From contig NC_060018.1 in the NCBI RefSeq assembly GCF_021134715.1, positions 7,085,501-7,149,500 on the forward strand: DNA of 64,000 nucleotides, in the 5' to 3' direction. Position numbers and translations under genes: made by a program. Under the pieces are notes generated by a model. The model had not been told where the DNA came from. It saw only the letters and a program-made list of their open reading frames with translations, and did no database searches. Below, in pieces: positions 33,655 to 45,814 of the stretch (position 1 is the first letter of the stretch; each line of letters opens with the position of its first letter). Source of the stretch: Daphnia pulex (taxonomy: Eukaryota > Arthropoda > Branchiopoda > Diplostraca > Daphniidae).

Positions 33655-36249
33655 ACACCAAATGACATACCTTAGGTATCCATTTTTTATGCGAAAAACG
33701 ATAACAACCGACTACAAAACGATTAAACGACATCATTTGTGCTACTTGGGTACTTACTGAAAGCTCTCACTACTTCTTTTCCCCTCTGCAATGTTGAAGG
33801 CAACGGAAATATCAGCCTGGTTCTCCATTTCAATATTTTCAGACTGACACTGATTACCACTTAAATCCGATACAGACGTTACAGACTTCTGTTTGGGTGT
33901 TCTAGCACGTTTTAAATAGAATACGATCACTCTTTAACAGAATTCCATTCTTTCTGTTAAGAAGACCATAGAATTAGAAGTCCGTTCCACCTAATCCAGT
34001 CCCATGTAGTTGGGCCCTTTTTAATCTTTCCCCATTTCTATGACAAGTTTTACTTGATCTTGTATTCATGATAGAAGAAACAGCATCAAACTCGGAATTC
34101 CAGCGTATCGGACAACTGGCGTTTTCAGTTGCCAACCTGTAAATTGCAAGAAAATAAAAAATCTGTATAATGAATTTAAAGAAATTCTTTTAATACTAGT
34201 AATACCATTTAAAGGCAATTATCCTATCCATTGTATGTAATTTCGGATGCTGGAATATACTTCTGTAACAGGAGTTTCACAAATTTTATATAGTTCCAAA
34301 CGGTTCCTAATGACAAACTTTAAAAACAGCCAAGAATTTTTTTAATCAATTGTTGCCATTAAATCCCAGGATTGTGAAACACATGGAATACGCTCGAAAA
34401 TAAGTTTAGTGACAACAAATTCAAATGGTGTAGATTCAACATTTACTTCTTTAAGCAATTTGGCTGCATATAGCTCTTGGACTTCTATTTCATTGATTTC
34501 ATCATCTTATTCAATGTCCAAATCAATATCATCTATATCTCAATGTCAGAATCGGTTATCGCTTTATGAGAAATCATAGTGTTTTATGAAAATTAAGATA
34601 CGAAATACTTGTAAATTGATACGGCTTATAGTATTTTCTGTACTTTAATGTAATTAGTCTATTTACGCCCTATTTAAAAAGAACTGCAGTTGGCCATACG
34701 TGCGCTGGTGCGCTCGATGATTTCTTCATTTACTTTGCATTTGGCTTGCCACATTTCTCAGACAATTTTGCTGCCTTTTCGTCTTTCCATTTTGCTTTCG
34801 CGGCTTCCAAAACTACTAGACGACGAGTCTTCTCTCTTTCTTGGGCGCAATCTTACATATGTACTTTACGGCTTTCCTTATATTTGCTCCGTTGTCTGTG
34901 ACAATACACCACTTTTCCCACAATGATGATCCGATGAGTCCAGAAATAAGTTCAGGGTGTTTGTATCCCATGTGTACCCATATTCCCCAAATAAATCCCG
35001 CAACACTTACAATTGAAATTGATACGGTGCTTAAATCTAATTCTACATACAGTTCATATTGGTTTCAGACACCCTCCAAAAAATGCAATCAACTAGAGGA
35101 AAAAATATCATTGACGAGTGGGTTGCATCCGTTAGGAATGCTCTTGAATCTGATTTTAAAAAATAACGTTTGCTCTAAGTAAAAGTGAAGTAAATAATTT
35201 CGTAACGCAAGGATCAAAAGAGTATCTATAATGCAGCTTTCACATCGTAGAAATGAATTTTGAGATGAGTGTTTTACACCACACCAGAATCACACTAAAA
35301 AACTCCACTAGGGTTACGAGGAGAACAATGAAAGGGGTATACCTGACAATTTTACTATCTACAAACATGTATTCTGGAATATATTGTTGACGCTTTTTTA
35401 TCCCATAGATCATTGAATTTAAAACCATTTGAGTTAACAAATTATAGGAAAGATACAATTTCATAGACGTTGAAGAAAAATCAGACTCACCATTATTTGA
35501 AACATTGGCGTTCTCATCCACATCTTTTTTCTTTGGAGGAATTCCGAACAATTTCTTCAATGTTTGTCGGGATCATCTCAAATTGAAATCATACAAGGGA
35601 GTATTTTTCCTCAATTAGATGCCACAAGTTTTATGAAGTGATATGACTTTAGGATAAAAGACAGTTCCGTTTTCTTCAAACAGAACAACATTTCTTATTT
35701 TTATTTGCAGCAAGCAAACCTGCTGATTTGGAGGCGGGAGCTTCCGTCAATTCCTTTTACACTGGCTCTAGAATATCAATTTTATGTCAATTTGATATGC
35801 TATTGTCATTTAGACATTATTGTCTAAATATGCGACATGAAATGGACACGACTGTTGTGTGATTTATTTTGATATTCAGACAATGTGAGTTTTATAGGGA
35901 TGTTAATTATAGGTGTGTGTAGGAAGTTACACTTTTTTACATTTAAAAAGTGATGTGAAATAGATGTTTGGTTAGGTATCGACATTTAGTTATTCAATTG
36001 TTAACATTTTAATCATGTACATAACACATTATGTCATACATCGTGTTGATATGTAATCAAGTAATGCAATAATAGTATCTTTAATATAGATTGTTAGAGA
36101 AAGTTTTTCAATCCACTTTATTACATTATTTTTACGTGAAACTAGTATTTTTTAAATAATTTGTTTCCTGTTTTAAAACCGATTCAAAAAATATGTGATA
36201 CAGACGTCGCAGCAGTAACAAGCCGCAGTATGACATCCCTAACTGCTAT
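33655..36249. other. AT-rich region with isolated coding-like scraps
   Basis: On the minus strand 33900-33765 encodes a mixed stretch (KRARTPKQKSVTSVSDLSGN and on) ending near a GTAAGT donor. 35560-35240 is an open frame of 106 codons with hydrophobic segments at its end. Neither has a recognisable family, and no connected gene model emerges. Confidence 0.3.
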
Positions 36250-37015
36250 CACCCTATTAGCATCATTTTCTCACTATAAAAAGCTATTGAACGTATTATT
36301 CACTCTCGTTTAAAGTCACTCTCCGAATCCGGCACTAAATCCTAGTTCGAACAATAGCCAGCACGGCTTCCGAGTCGGCAGATCAACCGAGACAGCTGGA
36401 TCGAAACTTTTCAACCTCATTGAAGGCAATTTTAAGAAGATGCTGACCACTTTTTGCGTTTTTCTGGACATAAAAAGCAGGTTTGAAGCCGCTTGGCAGC
36501 CCACGATCCTAAATGGCTGATTAAAAGAGGGTTCACTTTTGGTTGACAACCTCTTGGATACCCTATTTTCTTTCGCCAACAAAATCATCTCTGTACTTGG
36601 CACTACAACCCTGAGATAGCTCGCCTGTCAATGATCGACCATGCCATTTCGTGGGACACAACCGTTCAGCTTACGTTCAATGTGGCTAAAACTGTATACA
36701 TGTTTTTCTCTTGCAAAAGGCCGGAATCAATCAGACCCCCTACCTATCCATGTAAAATACACAGCAATTAATCCCTCCAGTAGTTGCACCTACCTTGGGC
36801 TCACTATCGACATGAAGATGAACTGGCATGAGCTCGTAACACACAAAAAAAACAGCATCAAACGTCTACTTTTTATCGTAAACAAATGCTGCGGGCTCCC
36901 ATGGAGCCTATCTCGGGAGAAACTCACCGCAATTTACATATCCCTATTCCTCCCCCAAATTACCATATGGCTGTATAATCTAGGGTGGAGAATCGAGAAT
37001 GAAATGGTGTACTAA
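36250..37015 (+). mobile_element. Decayed LINE reverse-transcriptase fragment (jockey/I/R1-like)
   Basis: Plus-strand frames carry blocks typical of non-LTR reverse transcriptase: SSNNSQHGFRVGRSTETA, then FLDIKSRFEAAW (corresponding to the usual FLDIKKAFD), and further on YLGLTIDMKMNW followed by a thumb-like stretch to about 37010. The blocks lie in different frames with stops and a shortened middle, so it is an old 5'-truncated relic. Clade assignment is approximate. Confidence 0.75.
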
Positions 37016-37215
37016 ATTACTCCGGGCCAATCAGCAACCATTGATAATTACCATTTCCAGGTCCTTCAGAACAAACTCGACAGTGTCAGCCGTTATTCTT
37101 GCCAACATTTGACCGCTCGGCTATATCATCAAGGAGCAGATTCACCTTAAAGTATTGTTGCATAACGATTTTCTGATGGCCCTCTCATCCTCTGCTGTAG
37201 ACAACAACATATAGC
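37016..37215. other. Spacer after LINE relic
   Basis: Possibly more decayed LINE sequence; no motif seen. Confidence 0.3.
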
Positions 37216-37770
37216 CAGTGTTGAAAACGGTACTTTGAAAAAGTAACGCGGTGGCGGTACTGCGGTAATTTTTTTTCAAAAAATGCGGTAGCGATAACGG
37301 TACTGGTAAAAGTACCGAAGTAATACCGTGGTACCGGTACAATTTGCGTTAAATTTGAAAAAAAATGCCTGAATTATTTTTGGCTATAAGCACGTTTGCC
37401 TGTATCATATCATTACAATATAACCTTCGCATTTCCCAAGTGAAGTGAAATTTAGAAAAAAAGATTAACACGACAAAGCCAATTTGAAAAATCAAAAACT
37501 GAAAGTCTGAAGTCTAACTGACAGTCAGGAAATTATAAAATTCATTCGTCTGTAAAAAAAACTCGACTTAAAAGCCTCGAAACTTGGCCACTAGATGGTG
37601 ATTTTTAAGAAAAAAGTACCGGTACCGCAAAGCAAAAGTTTCTGCCGCGTTACTGCCGTACGGTCCTTAAAAAATATTAATACCGCGGTAGAACCCAGTG
37701 AAAGTACCGCAGTACTGCAGTAATAACGCGGTATTAGATTCACCGAGGTATTTTCACAAGCGCCAAGTCT
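37216..37770. repeat. GGTAC/GCGGTA-rich inverted low-complexity element
   Basis: The left part (37226-37350) is dense in cggtac and gcggta words. The right part (37617-37745) is dense in their complements (taccgc, gtaccg), so the two halves can pair loosely across about 270 bases. It looks like a non-autonomous DNA element; exact ends were not fixed. Confidence 0.55.
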
Positions 37771-38280
37771 GGCAACTCCGCACCCATCCCCCAATCCCTC
37801 CACACCCATCCCCTAGTGTCGTATTCTTGCTGGTTTCTTCTTAGCAAAATTATTTACGTACGAGTTTATGTCATTTGCCTCTGGATGCACTGCGACTTCA
37901 AATTCGTGCAAAGTGGAGAGAAAAAATCATCGATTTACTCCGAAATTTTTAGCCACGCTTAGTCCAGAACGGCGCATATTTTTGATCCATTCGCCTAAAA
38001 TATATATCATATTTCATACACTTTTCAAATAATAAGCAAATGACTGTAGAAGCAAATTACCAAGATAATTTAGTTAGAACCAAAATTTTAACATAACAAT
38101 TTAAAAAATTACTACAATCCAGGTATAACTCCAGCTTATTATTCGGTACAATAAATCGTTTGTTAATGCATCCTTATCAACGGGACGGTAAACAGTTTTA
38201 GGAGGAAGACTTTTTCGTGCTGGGGGTTTTCTTCCTGTTTTATATAGATTTCAACAATTACAAAAAAAAATAAAAAAAAA
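37771..38280. other. AT-rich spacer with a short dispersed repeat
   Basis: Contains the second copy of the 60-base repeat seen near 21255. Nothing else supportable. Confidence 0.3.
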
Positions 38281-38284
38281 ATAC

Positions 38285-38650
38285 TTAAAAAAGTCTAATA
38301 CACTTACCAGGGTTGGGATGAGTAATAATCTCATCATTAGAACCGGATAATAAGTTAATCGTGGCCAAGCTCGTGGCTTTATTTTCTTCACCAACGAAGC
38401 TGGATATCTTGGCTACATCAGTGGTCTGTCGCAAAGCATTTTTACAAATGAGATTTTGACAGCGAAAATAATTAACGGGTAATACCTTCACTGGAATCGG
38501 CACAGATGGATTCAGACCACAGAGTGGGGGCAACACTAGGTTCGCTATATCTTTTATTGCTCATCGGTTTATTTTTTGTCTTGTTATTTCCTTCGTTAGG
38601 AGAAACATTAGCCCCACTATCCGACCCGGACTTTTTACATAGATTTTCTT
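38285..38650 (-). pseudogene. Exon-like relics downstream of HTH cluster
   Basis: Two minus-strand open stretches, one Asn/Ser/Lys-rich (about 38640-38480, with SDSGANVSPNEGNNK) and one of 83 codons (38536-38285), could be the tail of the gene whose HTH exons lie just upstream. Unrecognised. Confidence 0.3.
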
Positions 38651-38792
38651 GAATCGAGTCAATGGCAAATTTTCTCTTGAGGCTGGTCGGCTGATCTTCA
38701 GCCAGCTTTTCTCACTTGAATTAGATTCACCTTTCAAAAGTAAAATTTCATATCAAAAGTTTTATAAATATTCAAATCAAAACTGAAAATAC

Positions 38793-38906
38793 TTTTCTAC
38801 TTAATGCTTTCCGACTAATGTTATGTTTTCTAGCAGCTTTTCTGATCGAAGCTCCGTTTTTTATGTCTTTCATAGCTTGTTCGAAAATTTCTAGTATTGA
38901 TTTGAT
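38793..38906 (-). pseudogene. Pipsqueak-like HTH exon 4, locus B
   Basis: The frame encodes EIFEQAMKDIKNGASIRKAA then RKHNISRKALSRK, a good fit to the psq/CENP-B-type helix-turn-helix, and ends at a GTATTT donor. It is the best preserved of four such stretches in a row. Confidence 0.6.
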
Positions 38907-39104
38907 GAAGTATTGAAGTTATCATTTGAAAACACGTTAAACTGTTGAAAAAAATAGAATAGAATATATAAAATAAAAATATCTGATAGCCAACTTTTTA
39001 ACTAACAATATTTCATACATGGTTTGGAGATTTTTCATTTTCAGCGCGATTCTTCTATTCCAATTGTGCTCTCATTTGACTTGAAATCACCTCTCTATTT
39101 AAAG

Positions 39105-39240
39105 TGTGTCAACTCATGTTATTGTTCATAGCTGCTGTGAGGATCGATTCACCACACTCAACATCATTCAGAGCTTGTTTTAGGGACTGTTGCTTCAATA
39201 CTCTGGCTTTTGTAAACACTTTTAAACTTACTATCTCTAA
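39105..39240 (-). pseudogene. Pipsqueak-like HTH exon 3, locus B (cut short)
   Basis: Encodes KVFTKARVLKQQSLKQALND followed by VECGESILTAA, closely resembling the locus A exon at 23766-23640. A stop follows soon after, before the second recognition helix is complete. Confidence 0.55.
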
Positions 39241-39306
39241 AATTTATTTAAAAAAAAATTATTATAAAGTCTGTCTCATTAACAAATTCTAATATTAAAA
39301 ACTTTT

Positions 39307-39404
39307 TCCGTTTAAAATTGAAATTGGAACGCCAAAATCTAATGAAACACTGAATACGGAACACCCATTCTTTACTTCTTGAACTGCTTCTTCCAGGATT
39401 TTTT
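39307..39404 (-). pseudogene. Pipsqueak-like HTH exon 2, locus B
   Basis: Encodes ILEEAVQEVKNGCSVFSVSL then DFGVPISILNGK. The pattern of Ala/Val spacing and VPxSxL fits the psq fold. Confidence 0.55.
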
Positions 39405-39524
39405 TTTCGATTTTTTTTATTGTTTTCTAGTCATTCTTAAGAAGATTTCTACTTTTAAGCTATTACATAAATGATAATCTAAATACGACGATAGTTAATT
39501 AAATGTTGTTGTAACACTACTTAC

Positions 39525-39788
39525 TACATCCCATAATTTCTTGTTACTCATTTTATAGTTATCTGCAACAACAGATGGTTTCTTTCCATTTTCAATTTCA
39601 AAAATAACCTTTTCAAGCTTTTTCAAATGCAGAGACTTCAATTCACAACCTTCGGCAAGTGATTCCGTCAGAGTACTTTTCAACATTTCAGCACCGGACG
39701 AAGTGACAATGGATGATAAATGCCTTTGGCTTTGCACCTGGGATGATACTAACATGCTGGGAATCTGATTCTCGACGCTGTAGCACAC
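39525..39788 (-). pseudogene. Pipsqueak-like HTH exon 1, locus B
   Basis: An open stretch of about 88 codons ends in KVIFEIENGKKPSVVADNYK and MSNKKLWDVV, immediately followed by a GTAAGT donor. It is the first of four HTH exons in order on the minus strand. Confidence 0.55.
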
Positions 39789-39849
39789 CGAATTGTGTGG
39801 CTTTTGTAGGCCAGCGCAGAAATGAAGTTATGAATTAGTTTGCCCTAGT

Positions 39850-40290
39850 AAAATTCATAGATTGGTTTTAGTTTTAATAAGTATAATTCTTTTTTTAGCT
39901 TACCAATATCTTCGTCTAGTTGTGCTGACTCTTGAGAGAAGTTTGACATAATCTCTGTCCTTGCTGCATTTTCAAAAAACATTAAAGAATTCAAGGGCCA
40001 TCATAGTAAAATTCATAGATTAGTTATAGTTTTAATAAGTCTAATTCACATTTTAGCTTACCAATATCTTCGTCTAGTTGTGCTGACTCTTGAGAGAAGT
40101 TTGACATCATATCTGTCCTTGCTGCATTTTCAAAAAACATTAACGAATTAAAGGGCCATCATAGTAAAATTAATAGATTAGTTTTAGTTTTAATAAGTCT
40201 AATTCATATTTTAGCTTACCAATATCTTCGTCTAGTTGGGACTCTTTAGAGAAGTTTGACATCATATCTATCCTTGCTGCATTGTGATCA
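39850..40290 (-). repeat. Triplicated exon unit of about 150 bases
   Basis: Three tandem copies each hold, on the minus strand, a short coding block (MSNFSQESAQLDEDI) followed by a GTAAGC donor and intron sequence. The third copy (40200-40290) is slightly shorter. The copies differ at few positions, so the duplication is recent. It lies directly upstream of the HTH exons and in the same orientation. Confidence 0.85.
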
Positions 40291-40477
40291 GGAAATATGG
40301 GTTCATTATTTCATTATTATTAGCAAGTTTTCTTTGAATGTCATCGTATATATTTTGTTTTATTTTTCTGACATTTGTACTACTAGTGTTTTGTACTATG
40401 TGTTCCAACAGATCTTCATTGGTAGGTAGGAAATCTAATCCAGCATGCTTCCTCAAGAATATCTTTAACAATTCCAA
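40268..40477 (-). pseudogene. Exon-like frame upstream of triplicated exon
   Basis: An open frame of 69 codons (ELLKIFLRKHAGLDFLPTNE and on) has coding-like composition and runs into the triplicated block. It could be the preceding exon of the same gene. No domain recognised. Confidence 0.35.
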
Positions 40478-40479
40478 TG

Positions 40480-41325
40480 GTTGATTTGCCCTTTCCTTTA
40501 TTATAAATACTTTGTAGTGTCATTTAAATAACACATTAAGATCTTTGATATTTTTCTATTTAAAAAAAAATTGTCGTGTTTGCGATCTCCAAAGTAGCCA
40601 AGCGGGAAAGCAGATTGAAATCAAAATCTATCAAAATCTTGAGAAAATCAGAAAAACCCATGCCATTGAACATTGGCGTTGGGCAATATTGTGGCAATAC
40701 AAAAAAAAATGTTGAAACGTTGCATTGTTCTTCATGATTAATAAGATAAGAAATTTTTTTTTATTTTTTTAAATTTTAGGATACATGAATTTATTCTCAA
40801 AACTAGATAAGCAATGCCACCATGGGGACTTCAACGCTGGAATGTATTTTCTTCACGACGTCATGTGTGGTATGAAATGATTAACGTTTATTACTCCCTT
40901 ATAGCCGCTTCTTCCATTATTATTGATTTCAAGATGCAGAATTGTCACATATTCTCACATGACTTGAATATCCCACAATTTCATATCTATATCTAATGAC
41001 TAATTCACATAGAATTGACATCATAAGGTACCTGTGGCTTTTATTGTTTATTAAGTGAATTACATAGCGATTAAGTTACTTACAAACTGAGACGAATGTG
41101 AAATCGAATATTATAAAAGTAAACTTTGAATAACGAATCAAATCGATGGCGTTGGTGAGAATAGAGAAGAAAGGACATGTGGTTTAGTAACTTCTCCAGT
41201 AGAAACTTCCTTTGGAGTGATAGTTATCGAATAAAATTATCTTGTAAAATTGTTAAAATTGAACACAACTTCAAGGTACATATGAAATAGGCAAACAGCC
41301 AAGGAATTGGAACAGCAGTAATCTA
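40480..41325. other. AT-rich spacer
   Basis: Nothing supportable. Confidence 0.3.
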
Positions 41326-41403
41326 TTCATGCACTACACCAGAATCTAATTACGAATAAATTTAGCGAACAAAACTCACATTTTTTTTTAAGATTTGAAC
41401 TTA

Positions 41404-42343
41404 CAGTGGGTACCGAAAGTATCCGTACGGCTGAGAGGATCAGTAGGGAAAACGCGTTTTTCAAAACGCTCCCAAAAATAGAATTCTCGGTGGAATTCGA
41501 TAAAAATTTTTTCAAAGGTTAATATTAGGGCGGGGTATCATGTGATTTTTTTTGGGAATTTTTCGACAACGCGATATGTGGTTTTTATCGCGTTGCGTAA
41601 GTATCCGTACGGCCGAGAGGCCTGGTAGGGAATGGGCTTACTTTGGAGGCCTGTCATTCGGTATCTACGTAATATTATAGGGTGGGAAAGTTCTAAAAAA
41701 AAAGAACTGCGTTAGCTCTATGTGTGGTCATAAGATCACATTTTTCAAATTTCATTTATAGTAATGAAATCGAAATTGAAAACACGAATTATAAGTTTTC
41801 CGTTTTCTTCCCCTCGATTCCCCATCACCAGTGTTGCCATATCAAAAAATATTTATCCTTTCTCTTTCTCCCTCTTCCGTCCAAGGGAAGAAAGAGATTT
41901 TGAGATATGGCAACACTGGTGATGGGGAATCGAGGGGAAGAAAACGGAAAACTTATAATTCGTGTTTTCAATTTCGATTTAATTACTATAAATGAAATTT
42001 GAAAAATGTGATCTTATGACCACACATAGAGCTAATGCAGCTCTTTTTTTTAAGAACTTTCCCACCCTATAATATTACGTAGATACCGAATGACAGGCCT
42101 CCAAAGTAAGCCCATTCCCTACTAGGCCTCTCGGCCGTACGGATACTTACGCAACGCGATAAAAACCACATATCGCGTTGTCGAAAAATTCCCAAAAAAA
42201 ATCACATGATACTTCGCCCTAATATTAACCTTCGAAAAAATTTTTATCGAATTCCACTGAGAATTCTATTTTTGGGAGCGTTTTGAAAAACGCGTTTTCC
42301 CTACTGATCCTCTCAGCCGTACGGATACTTTCGGTACCCACTG
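41404..42343. mobile_element. Palindromic Tc1/mariner-type non-autonomous element, copy 2
   Basis: 940 bases with CAGTGGGTACC ends and flanking TA (41402-41403 and 42344-42345). Copy A of the surrounding duplication shows the uninterrupted site, so the element arrived after the duplication. It is near identical in design to 396-1337. Confidence 0.85.
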
Positions 42344-42349
42344 TACAAT

Positions 42350-43381
42350 CGTTAGTAATGTGATTATCCAATGCAACTTCAGTTGTAAAACATGCACAAA
42401 AAGGACATTCAACTGTCAAGTTCAATACATTCTCTTCGACCCGTAATAAGCCCCGAGTAAGTGACGTAAGGATTTTGGAACAAAATTTCTGTTGATTCCA
42501 ACACTCTCCACTCTCGCTTTATAGCCTAAATATCACATTTTAAAATTTTTCTTTTCTGTTGGAAAAATTTGATTAAACTACAACCTGAAATCTGCTTACT
42601 TTTTGCAAGAATCAGTAAGAATTTGTGTAGTACAGTGTCTCCTTCATATGGATTAATTTTACTATAAAGTGCTGCAGAAAGTTGATTGCAGTCAAATTTG
42701 TAATTAAATTTGGGATCTTTTAGTTCAATTCTTAGGAAAATAATTTTTTTCAAATCAACCCCAATCCTCTTGAGAAAATTTAATAGAAATTCCTTTAGAA
42801 AAAAGTAATTATTTGTTTAATTTTTTACAAAAAAGAAACTTACTAAATCCACGGGTTTGCATGGTATTTGATCTTCGTGATTGAATGCCAAAAAGAAAAA
42901 TCCATTTTTGTCTTCTTCTAGTGCTCTAATTATTTGGAGTTTCAACAACATTGAAGCATAGGACATGTGTGGTTTAACTTTCGTTCCTTTAAACTGAAAA
43001 GCTGGTGTTGTAGCATTTTGGAATCCAACCAATTGAGAGCAACCAGATTGAAATAAACCCCAATTTTCACATTGAATGTCATCTTTAAAGTCTTCCTTTT
43101 TTTGAAAGAAGAAAATTAAGAAAATTTTTATTAAATATCTATATTTTATCATTCTTAACATACTCAATTTCGATTATAGCTTTTTCATGTAGTGCTGAAC
43201 CCAAAGCATGTTCTATTAAACTCCAAAGGTTGCTTATTCTTTTGATGTAGAATAAATTTGCTGTCTGTCGGTTAGGTTTTATTGGAAGTACATAATATGG
43301 TGAATCCAGTTTGAAAAGGTAACTAGGAAAAATGTCTTCTTCTAGACGTTTTTTTCCATTTCTTCCATCAATCAACCCCAA
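42350..43381 (-). pseudogene. Unrecognised multi-exon gene relic, copy B
   Basis: The same exon series as copy A, better preserved here: 43381-43139 (GRNGKKRLEEDIFPSYLFKL and on, 80 codons), 43090-42850 (ending CKPVDL before a GTAAGT donor), 42780-42600 and 42425-42350 (ECPFCACFTTEVALDNHITND, likely zinc finger). The palindromic element splits the stretch below 42350. Function unknown. Confidence 0.45.
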
Positions 43382-43551
43382 ATGTTCGAAATTAGAGTAA
43401 CTTTTCTGCCTTGTAATTTCGAATTTTGTTGGAGTAAAGTGTTAGGCAACTATTTTGTATGCAAGTAACAAATTATATTGGATGACATACCTATTTGTAC
43501 AAATCTCTTTCACCAAGAATTTTGAATTTTACACATCATGTCCCAACGATG

Positions 43552-44003
43552 ACAGCAATAAGCAGAAAATATTTTCACGTTCCGTCTGTTCCCTAATGCT
43601 TTTGTTCCTTAAGTGAGCACTGGATGGCTTCCGATCAACCTGAGTTCCTAGTTGTAACCTTTTTTCCATAGCAGATCTTGACTACTTGTTGCGCCAGACG
43701 GTCGTATTTACTCTCCTGTTTGAGTTGGTTTTGTTCCCCATGTGTTGGTTGTGTATAAGCCGTGTTGGTGAGCTTGAGTGCGAGTGTGTGTGTTAGTGTT
43801 AGACCCATGTACTAGGGAAATCATTGTTTTAGGCTAAGTGTAATTAGTGTAGGGCCAAGGTGAAAGCCACCTGATTGACTGTGGCGGTGTCGTTGGCCAG
43901 CGATTTGATATGCCTTTTATTGATTGCGTTCTAGACAACAAGTGTGCAAATTGAACTGCCCGTGACAAAATCGTTAGTAGTACTTTGTGTTAAATAGTGT
44001 TTT
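43552..44003. mobile_element. Insert of about 450 bases in duplication copy B
   Basis: This block is absent from copy A at the corresponding point (near 25275). Its middle resembles 26160-26420. It has GT-rich and gccagcgatttg strings but no coding sequence. It is an unclassified retroposon or non-autonomous element. Confidence 0.6.
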
Positions 44004-44789
44004 GATTATGTATGCGCAACTTTACTTCTTAAAGCACTATTCATTTCCACCATTCTGGATTTTTTTTTACTTATTGAGGAAGAGCTTGCATCACCACCAT
44101 TGCTTCCCAATTTTTGGTTATCGGATTTCACGAACGAAACCAAACGCATCTACTAATAAAAAATTGACGACAATTTGAAAGGCATATGTCAGCGAGAAAA
44201 TCATCCAAGACGTCCAAAGTAATGATAATTATCAAGTAAAAAATTTATTTAAAAAATTTAATTTATTTTCTTTTGATAGGAATAATTTCTAAAATAAGGG
44301 AACAGAATGCATCGAAGAGACCGAGGAACGCGAGGCATTTGAACTTATGTGGTATTAGGAATCTTATAACTTCTGTGTCGAATAATACTCCAAATATTAC
44401 ACCAAACACTACCTTCGTGTGAAAATTCGTCATTTCGCTGAAGAATCAAAGAAAGAAATGCTGTTTCTAATTTCCCTGCTTCAGCTTACCTCTACGGCTC
44501 TACAGATGCTAGCAAGTGCTACTCTCAGTTTCCACGTTCAAGCGGAAAAAATCTGTTGGAATCTATAGAAACTTCAATTTTCTACATCTGCCCCACCCCC
44601 AGGAAACAGTTACTTTGGCGCAATATTGGAGCAGTGTCAACCACTCTATATACCGTGTTGTTCTAATTTGTTTTTCTTGATTTCCAGATTGTAAGCGCAG
44701 TTTTTTTTTGAAGAGCAGCATAGAGTTTCATCACGTTCTGTTTTGTCGGTCAATGATATTGCTTCTTACGTAAGCGCTGGATTCCTTGA

Positions 44790-44862
44790 CAGCCGTGGCG
44801 TAGTGGTTCAGGCCGGAAATCGCATTTGGTCGTTCCGTGTTACAGATATCAGGCATTTGGGA
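44790..44862 (+). repeat. Possible tRNA-derived SINE relic
   Basis: gccgtggcgtagtggttcag resembles a tRNA A-box region (D arm), directly after the end of duplication copy B. The B box is not clear. Weak evidence. Confidence 0.3.
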
Positions 44863-45814
44863 AGGGCTTTGGGTTTCTATTGAAACGACTGGCTACCAAT
44901 GTCGTCTCCTGTCCAAATTCGACAGTACATTTCATATTATTTTTATTATCTAGCATGTATTGGCTAGATAATTATTTCAATAATAAATTATGTGTTATTC
45001 AAACTAATTCGCTACTAAACTCATCAAGTTCACTATGCCAAATGTATCAGTTTTCAAGCCCTTGCATAGGCAAAATTTTTTCAACGCAGATTTCATTTTT
45101 CTTTTAAAAGGGTTCTCGGAAATTGGGACGATTTTGTTTTGTAATGTTTTAAGGCTTAAGATACAATTTAAATAATTTGATAATGCCAAGACGCAGATGA
45201 AGTAAAATCACGTCGTCGTTGTCTTTATTTGTGGTACGAATATCACTTTTATGTCACCCTGAGATGAAGAGTAGGATTAGGTCTGTAGGATTCACTGTAA
45301 TATTTCCTGCCTTTCTTTCAAATTACCCGAAGCCGGTTTCTGAATGACAGTGGTGCCGGGTGCCCTGTAGAACCTGAAGGATCAACATTTTCGTCATTTT
45401 GTGAAAAAGAAAAACAATCTTAAACGATTCCAAATCATGGACGAAGGTAAAGAAAATCATTTTCACCATAAAATTTTCTAATGATGATTAACGCAACCGG
45501 GGAACAAAACTGATTAGTTGAACGGGTCAGACCAGAAGGCTATAAGGATATATACATCCACACTTAATAAATTCACCCAGCGATGGATCGAATAAGTCTT
45601 TGTTGAGAAGAGCTTGGCGACTCTACCGATAGTCTGTAAATAATGTGCTGCACAGAAGAAAAGGATTCGCGTGGTTGACATAGTATGGGCATCAGTTTAA
45701 TTAGTAAATGGCTAACAAAAAAACAAAAAAATTACAAGGATTGATTAATTAAAATCATAAGCTGCACTGGTTACTGTCAAGATGTCATCGTGTTAATTTT
45801 CCATATGGGCCTTA
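44863..45814. other. Spacer downstream of the SecA-like gene
   Basis: No supported coding sequence. The 3' untranslated region and polyadenylation signal of the minus-strand gene should lie here; AT-rich sequence near 45700-45760 would suit, but no single signal is decisive. Confidence 0.35.

Larger units (their letters stand above)
41326..44782. repeat. Segmental duplication, copy B
   Basis: Matches 24016-26060. It is longer because it carries the Tc1-type palindrome (41404-42343) and an insert of about 450 bases (about 43552-44003). Similarity resumes exactly after each insert. Confidence 0.92.

Noticed and set aside
36250-37015. Functional reverse transcriptase gene
   Set aside because: Motif blocks lie in different frames with stops and an abnormal spacing; it is a decayed LINE fragment.
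37142-37809. Two minus-strand open frames in the GGTAC-rich element
   Set aside because: They follow low-complexity repeats and have no coding signature.
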